NCBI RefSeq assembly: GCF_011378905.1
Contig: NZ_WTPY01000001.1
Coordinates: forward strand, 248,001-312,000
Direction of reading: 5' to 3'
DNA from: Paraglaciecola sp. 20A4
GTDB taxonomy: Bacteria > Pseudomonadota > Gammaproteobacteria > Enterobacterales > Alteromonadaceae
DNA: 64,000 bases
The notes under the pieces were generated by a model. That model was not told the origin of the DNA, ran no database searches, and was given only the letters and a program-made list of their open reading frames with translations. This document shows positions 61,232 to 64,000 of the stretch, piece by piece (within the stretch, counting starts at the first letter, position 1; every line of letters begins with the position of its first letter). The position numbers and the translations under genes are program-made.

Positions 61232-61639
61232 ATGCGTCATTACGAAATCGTATTCATGGTTCACCCTGACCAGAGTGAACAAGTTCCAGGTATGATCGAG
61301 CGTTATACCGGAATTCTTACCCAGAATGGTGGCACAATCCACCGTATGGAAGATTGGGGCCGTCGTCAATTGGCTTACCCAATCGAAAAACTACACAAAG
61401 CACACTACGTTCTTATCAATGCTGAAGCATCTGCTGAAGCGGTTGAAGAGCTAGAGACTGCTTTCCGTTTCAACGACGTTGTTTTGCGTAACCTAGTTAT
61501 GCGAACCAAAGGTGTTGAATCTGAGCAATCTCCTATGGCTAAAGAAGAACGTCGTGAAAAGCGTGATGAAAGACCGTCTTCTGAAGACAAGTCTGTAGAA
61601 CCTGAAGCAGCAGTTGCTGTTTCTGACGAACAAGAATAA
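61232..61639 (+). CDS. rpsF: 30S ribosomal protein S6
   Basis: This 135-residue protein starts [20 protein letters not shown], nearly identical to E. coli S6, with [20 protein letters not shown] and an acidic tail rich in Glu, which E. coli S6 extends by RimK. The ATG at 61232 has AGGAG 7 bases upstream; an ATG one codon earlier is possible. It is first gene of rpsF-rpsR-rplI. Confidence 0.98.
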   Translation: MRHYEIVFMVHPDQSEQVPGMIERYTGILTQNGGTIHRMEDWGRRQLAYPIEKLHKAHYVLINAEASAEAVEELETAFRFNDVVLRNLVMRTKGVESEQSPMAKEERREKRDERPSSEDKSVEPEAAVAVSDEQE

Positions 61640-61650
61640 GGAGACAAAAA

Positions 61651-61878
61651 ATGGCTCGTTTTTTTAGACGTCGTAAATTCTGCCGTTTTTCAGCTGAAGG
61701 TGTTGTCCAGATAGATTATAAAGACATCGCTATGTTGAAAAACTATGTCACTGAAAGTGGTAAAATCGTACCTAGCCGTATCACTGGAACTAGCGCTAAA
61801 TATCAGCGCCAGTTGTCAACTGCTATCAAGCGCGCGCGCTTCCTAGCATTGCTTCCATATACTGATTCTCACAAGTAA
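61651..61878 (+). CDS. rpsR: 30S ribosomal protein S18
   Basis: This 75-residue protein reads [20 protein letters not shown] at the start and [20 protein letters not shown] near the end, as in E. coli S18. It binds S6 on the small subunit. It lies 11 bases after rpsF; the priB gene found between rpsF and rpsR in E. coli is absent. Confidence 0.98.
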   Translation: MARFFRRRKFCRFSAEGVVQIDYKDIAMLKNYVTESGKIVPSRITGTSAKYQRQLSTAIKRARFLALLPYTDSHK

Positions 61879-61904
61879 TCCCTGGCGGAATAAGAGGTAG
61901 CAAG

Positions 61905-62357
61905 ATGGAAATCATACTACTAAACAAAGTCGCCAACCTGGGCGGCTTGGGTGACAATGTCACTGTAAAATCAGGCTATGCACGTAACTTTTTGTTCCCT
62001 AAAGGACAAGCGGTACCTGCTACTAAAGCAAACGTAGAAAAATTTGAAGCACGTCGTGCTGAGCTAGAAGCAAAAATTGCTGACCAGCTTGCAGCGTCTG
62101 AAGCTCGTGCAGCAAAAGTTGCTGAACTTGCAGAAGTCACTATCGCAGCTCCTGCTGGCGACGAAGGCAAATTATTCGGTTCTATCGGTACTCGTGACAT
62201 CGCGTTAGCAATTACTGCTGCTGGTGTTGAGATCGTTAAATCTGAAGTTAAATTGCCTACTGGTACTTTACGTGAAACTGGTGAGTTCGAAATCGATCTA
62301 CAGTTGCATTCTGAAGTAACAGCTACAATCAAATTGATTGTTATTCAAGAAGCTTAA
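61905..62357 (+). CDS. rplI: 50S ribosomal protein L9
   Basis: This 150-residue protein starts [20 protein letters not shown] with [19 protein letters not shown], then the long connecting helix and a C-terminal domain. It binds 23S rRNA near the L1 stalk. It is last gene of the operon, followed by a strong terminator. Confidence 0.98.
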   Translation: MEIILLNKVANLGGLGDNVTVKSGYARNFLFPKGQAVPATKANVEKFEARRAELEAKIADQLAASEARAAKVAELAEVTIAAPAGDEGKLFGSIGTRDIALAITAAGVEIVKSEVKLPTGTLRETGEFEIDLQLHSEVTATIKLIVIQEA

Positions 62358-62377
62358 TCTAAGCCTTGTTGAATACT

Positions 62378-62408
62378 AAAAAACACCGCCTTTGTGCGGT
62401 GTTTTTTT
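62378..62408. terminator. Terminator of rpsF-rpsR-rplI
   Basis: ACACCGC pairs with GCGGTGT, flanked by A-run and T-run, 20 bases after rplI. It probably also serves the convergent MOSC gene. Confidence 0.92.
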
Positions 62409-62432
62409 ATGTCTAAAATTCGCTGACCTTTA

Positions 62433-63071
62433 TTATTCCTGTTTAATACGGCGGGTAAAACGCGCTTTCCATTCTGGGTCTAAACCTTTCGCCCGACTTA
62501 ACATTAGCAGTGCTTCAAGCGAGGTGTTTTTATCGAAGTGTTGCTGCACAAACGACGCCACGGAAATATCAGGATTCTCTCGGCTGAGTAATGTGATGCT
62601 ATCGCCAGTTGAAATGACGCCTTCTTTTAAAATACGGTAATACCAGCCCGTAATGTGCTGCTTAGCGATAAACTTAACCAATCCTTTCTGGTTTAACTTT
62701 TCTTCAATTTTCCAGCAAGGAATGCGCGGTGAGCTAACTTGCACTTCAACTTGCCCAATGGCATAAATATCGCCAATGTTGACGTTTTCATCGTGCATCA
62801 GGGTACTCGTTAGATTCTCGCCGATACTGCCTGGTATTGCTCGCTTGTGCATTAGTGGATGCCGTTTAATTATGGTTTCGTACCCTCGCAAGGCATATTG
62901 GTGCAAAGCTCGCTCTGGACCACCGTGGTAGCGTTTATCTACTTGTACATCACCGATTATCCCTAAGTGATTGACCCTTACCGATGTAACAGGACGTTTG
63001 TCTATGCCAGACGGGGCATTTTGCGGGCCAATCGGCCGGGTAGTACCGGTGAATAAAGCTAAAACTTTCAT
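62433..63071 (-). CDS. MOSC-domain protein (YiiM-like)
   Basis: This 212-residue protein has the MOSC beta-barrel with the likely Mo-cofactor Cys in SSPRIPCWKIEEKL and the conserved GDVQVDKRYHGGPERALHQY and GSIGENLTS. YiiM-type proteins reduce N-hydroxylated compounds such as 6-hydroxylaminopurine using molybdenum cofactor. The C-terminal 50 residues (SLEALLMLSRAKGLDPEW) form the 3-alpha domain of YiiM. The start MKVLALFTG at 63071 is preferred to a 52-residue extension that has no family match. Confidence 0.88.
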   Translation of the reverse strand: MKVLALFTGTTRPIGPQNAPSGIDKRPVTSVRVNHLGIIGDVQVDKRYHGGPERALHQYALRGYETIIKRHPLMHKRAIPGSIGENLTSTLMHDENVNIGDIYAIGQVEVQVSSPRIPCWKIEEKLNQKGLVKFIAKQHITGWYYRILKEGVISTGDSITLLSRENPDISVASFVQQHFDKNTSLEALLMLSRAKGLDPEWKARFTRRIKQE

Positions 63072-63180
63072 AGTGATTCCAGTAGATAGTAATTCAAATC
63101 GATAACCTTTTTTTGCTGCTTTAAACCTTTGTGGGTTAGTCTGCGACTCACTTAATAACCTAGCCAATGAAGAAAGAAGA

Positions 63181-63747
63181 TTGACTGAGTATTCAAATGT
63201 CGTTGCCGCCAAGCATAAGTTTGCCACTGATGAAGAACGGCAGCTACTGCTAGCGGTAAAAAATGGAAATCGACAGGCCTATCATCAACTGTATCACCAA
63301 TATATTGGGCAGGTTTATGCGCTGTGCTATAGGCTCACCGCTGACCGTTCTTTGGCTGAGGATGCTGCTCAAGAGGTGTTTATACAGCTATGGCGGAAAA
63401 TTGGTGATTACTCGGAGCAGAGTAAATTTTCGACTTGGCTGCATACAGTAACTTCGAATATTACGATTTCTTATATTCGTAAACAACGGGGCTGGGTGCA
63501 ACGCATGTTTAATATTGAGGACTCAAGTGCTGCAAACCATATTGCAGAACCCTCTGCCGGTGAAGTCGATATCGAAAAATACGTTACACGGTTACCTGAA
63601 AGAGCACGGATTGTCTTTGTGTTGCACGCGATTGAAGGCTATCGCCATGAAGATATTGCCCAAATGACAAATATGGCAGTGGGGTCAAGTAAGGCTCAAT
63701 TCCATCGGGCAAAGAAGTTGTTAGAGGAGTGGATGGGGTATGCATAA
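63181..63747 (+). CDS. ECF-type RNA polymerase sigma factor
   Basis: This 188-residue sigma-70 family protein has region 2 (AYHQLYHQYIGQVYALCYRL, AEDAAQEVFIQLWRKI) and region 4 (LPERARIVFVLHAIEGYRHE, DIAQMTNMAVGSSKAQFHRA). It directs RNA polymerase to an unknown stress regulon. TTG at 63181 is the likely start, with AAGAAGA shortly upstream. The stop overlaps the next gene by 8 bases, a common sigma/anti-sigma arrangement. Confidence 0.93.
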   Translation: MTEYSNVVAAKHKFATDEERQLLLAVKNGNRQAYHQLYHQYIGQVYALCYRLTADRSLAEDAAQEVFIQLWRKIGDYSEQSKFSTWLHTVTSNITISYIRKQRGWVQRMFNIEDSSAANHIAEPSAGEVDIEKYVTRLPERARIVFVLHAIEGYRHEDIAQMTNMAVGSSKAQFHRAKKLLEEWMGYA

Positions 63748-64000
63748 ACAAGATTTTGAGCAGTTGTTGCAAGAGCAGCTCGCCACGTTAGATGAGCACA
63801 AGCAACCCGAGCGAGATTTATGGCCGGGTATTGAGTTAGCGCTGGTTAAGCAACACGATGAAGCCCGTAACGTGCATTATTTAAATGGCACTGCCCAGCC
63901 CAGTAAAAATAATCATACTCGTGAGGTGAGTAAGTTGGTAATACTCGCAGCAGCAATTGCGGTTATCGCCTTAGTGAGCTGGAAAAGTTTAGTGCCCAGT
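63740..64000 (+). CDS. Probable anti-sigma factor (partial, cut by window end)
   Basis: The frame starts at ATG 63740 inside the sigma gene's last codons and is open to the end of the window (87 codons). The sequence starts MHKQDFEQLLQEQLATLDEH, and near the end a hydrophobic segment VILAAAIAVIALVSWKSL fits a single membrane span. Position, coupling and topology match membrane-bound anti-sigma factors that hold the preceding sigma factor. Confidence 0.75.
   Translation, partial: MHKQDFEQLLQEQLATLDEHKQPERDLWPGIELALVKQHDEARNVHYLNGTAQPSKNNHTREVSKLVILAAAIAVIALVSWKSLVPS

Overview
The window reads as chromosome of a marine gammaproteobacterium, most likely of the Alteromonadaceae (Glaciecola/Paraglaciecola/Alteromonas type). 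This is inferred from an E. coli-like ArcB, GltBD, GroESL, Dgt and RpsF-RpsR-RplI set, moderate GC, and gene pairs known from Alteromonadales (MesX/MesD, YdcH, cytochrome b562). No rRNA or tRNA gene and no CRISPR array was seen.

Layout. 0-1.7 kb: end of an RND efflux pump gene and its outer-membrane factor, followed by an IS3-type remnant. 2.6-7.0 kb: a J-domain mini-protein with three unrecognised acidic-tailed proteins, then an unknown protein paired with an MscS channel. 7.1-9.6 kb: a broken solute-binding protein gene, dGTPase and a zinc-ribbon protein. 9.9-18 kb: acetyl-CoA hydrolase/transferase, cytochrome b562, a two-gene exported/membrane module, an LEA-type lipoprotein, an alpha/beta hydrolase, YdcH, a lipoprotein cytochrome and a YjdF-like membrane protein. 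18.2-31.4 kb: RNase R, a cold-shock protein, acyl-CoA dehydrogenase, SGNH hydrolase, a ketosynthase with a divergent AraC-type regulator, an M24 peptidase and the MesX-MesD methionine synthase pair.

31.6-47.5 kb is accessory. It holds three toxin-antitoxin operons (hipBA, higBA, a second hipBA) with readable operator arrays, several gene remnants, a TetR gene that has lost its 5' end at a 31-bp tandem repeat, a doubly frameshifted amidohydrolase, and a TetR-controlled cluster with two haloalkane dehalogenases of different subfamilies, an SDR, an NmrA-like protein and an AlkD-like protein. An AAA/DUF4143 ATPase closes this stretch.

47.6-64 kb returns to core genes: groESL behind a clear sigma-32 promoter, a DsbA-family protein, iron-containing alcohol dehydrogenase, gltBD, arcB, rpsF-rpsR-rplI (without priB), a MOSC protein, and an ECF sigma factor with the start of its probable anti-sigma factor.

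The most notable points are: four hipBA operator copies at an exact 28-bp period; the second hipBA promoter with three palindromes around a 9-bp tandem repeat; the uncharacterised J-domain cluster; the paired HLD-I and HLD-II dehalogenases in a decaying cluster; a two-copy structured intergenic repeat; and an ArcB that keeps only one of the two redox cysteines known from E. coli.
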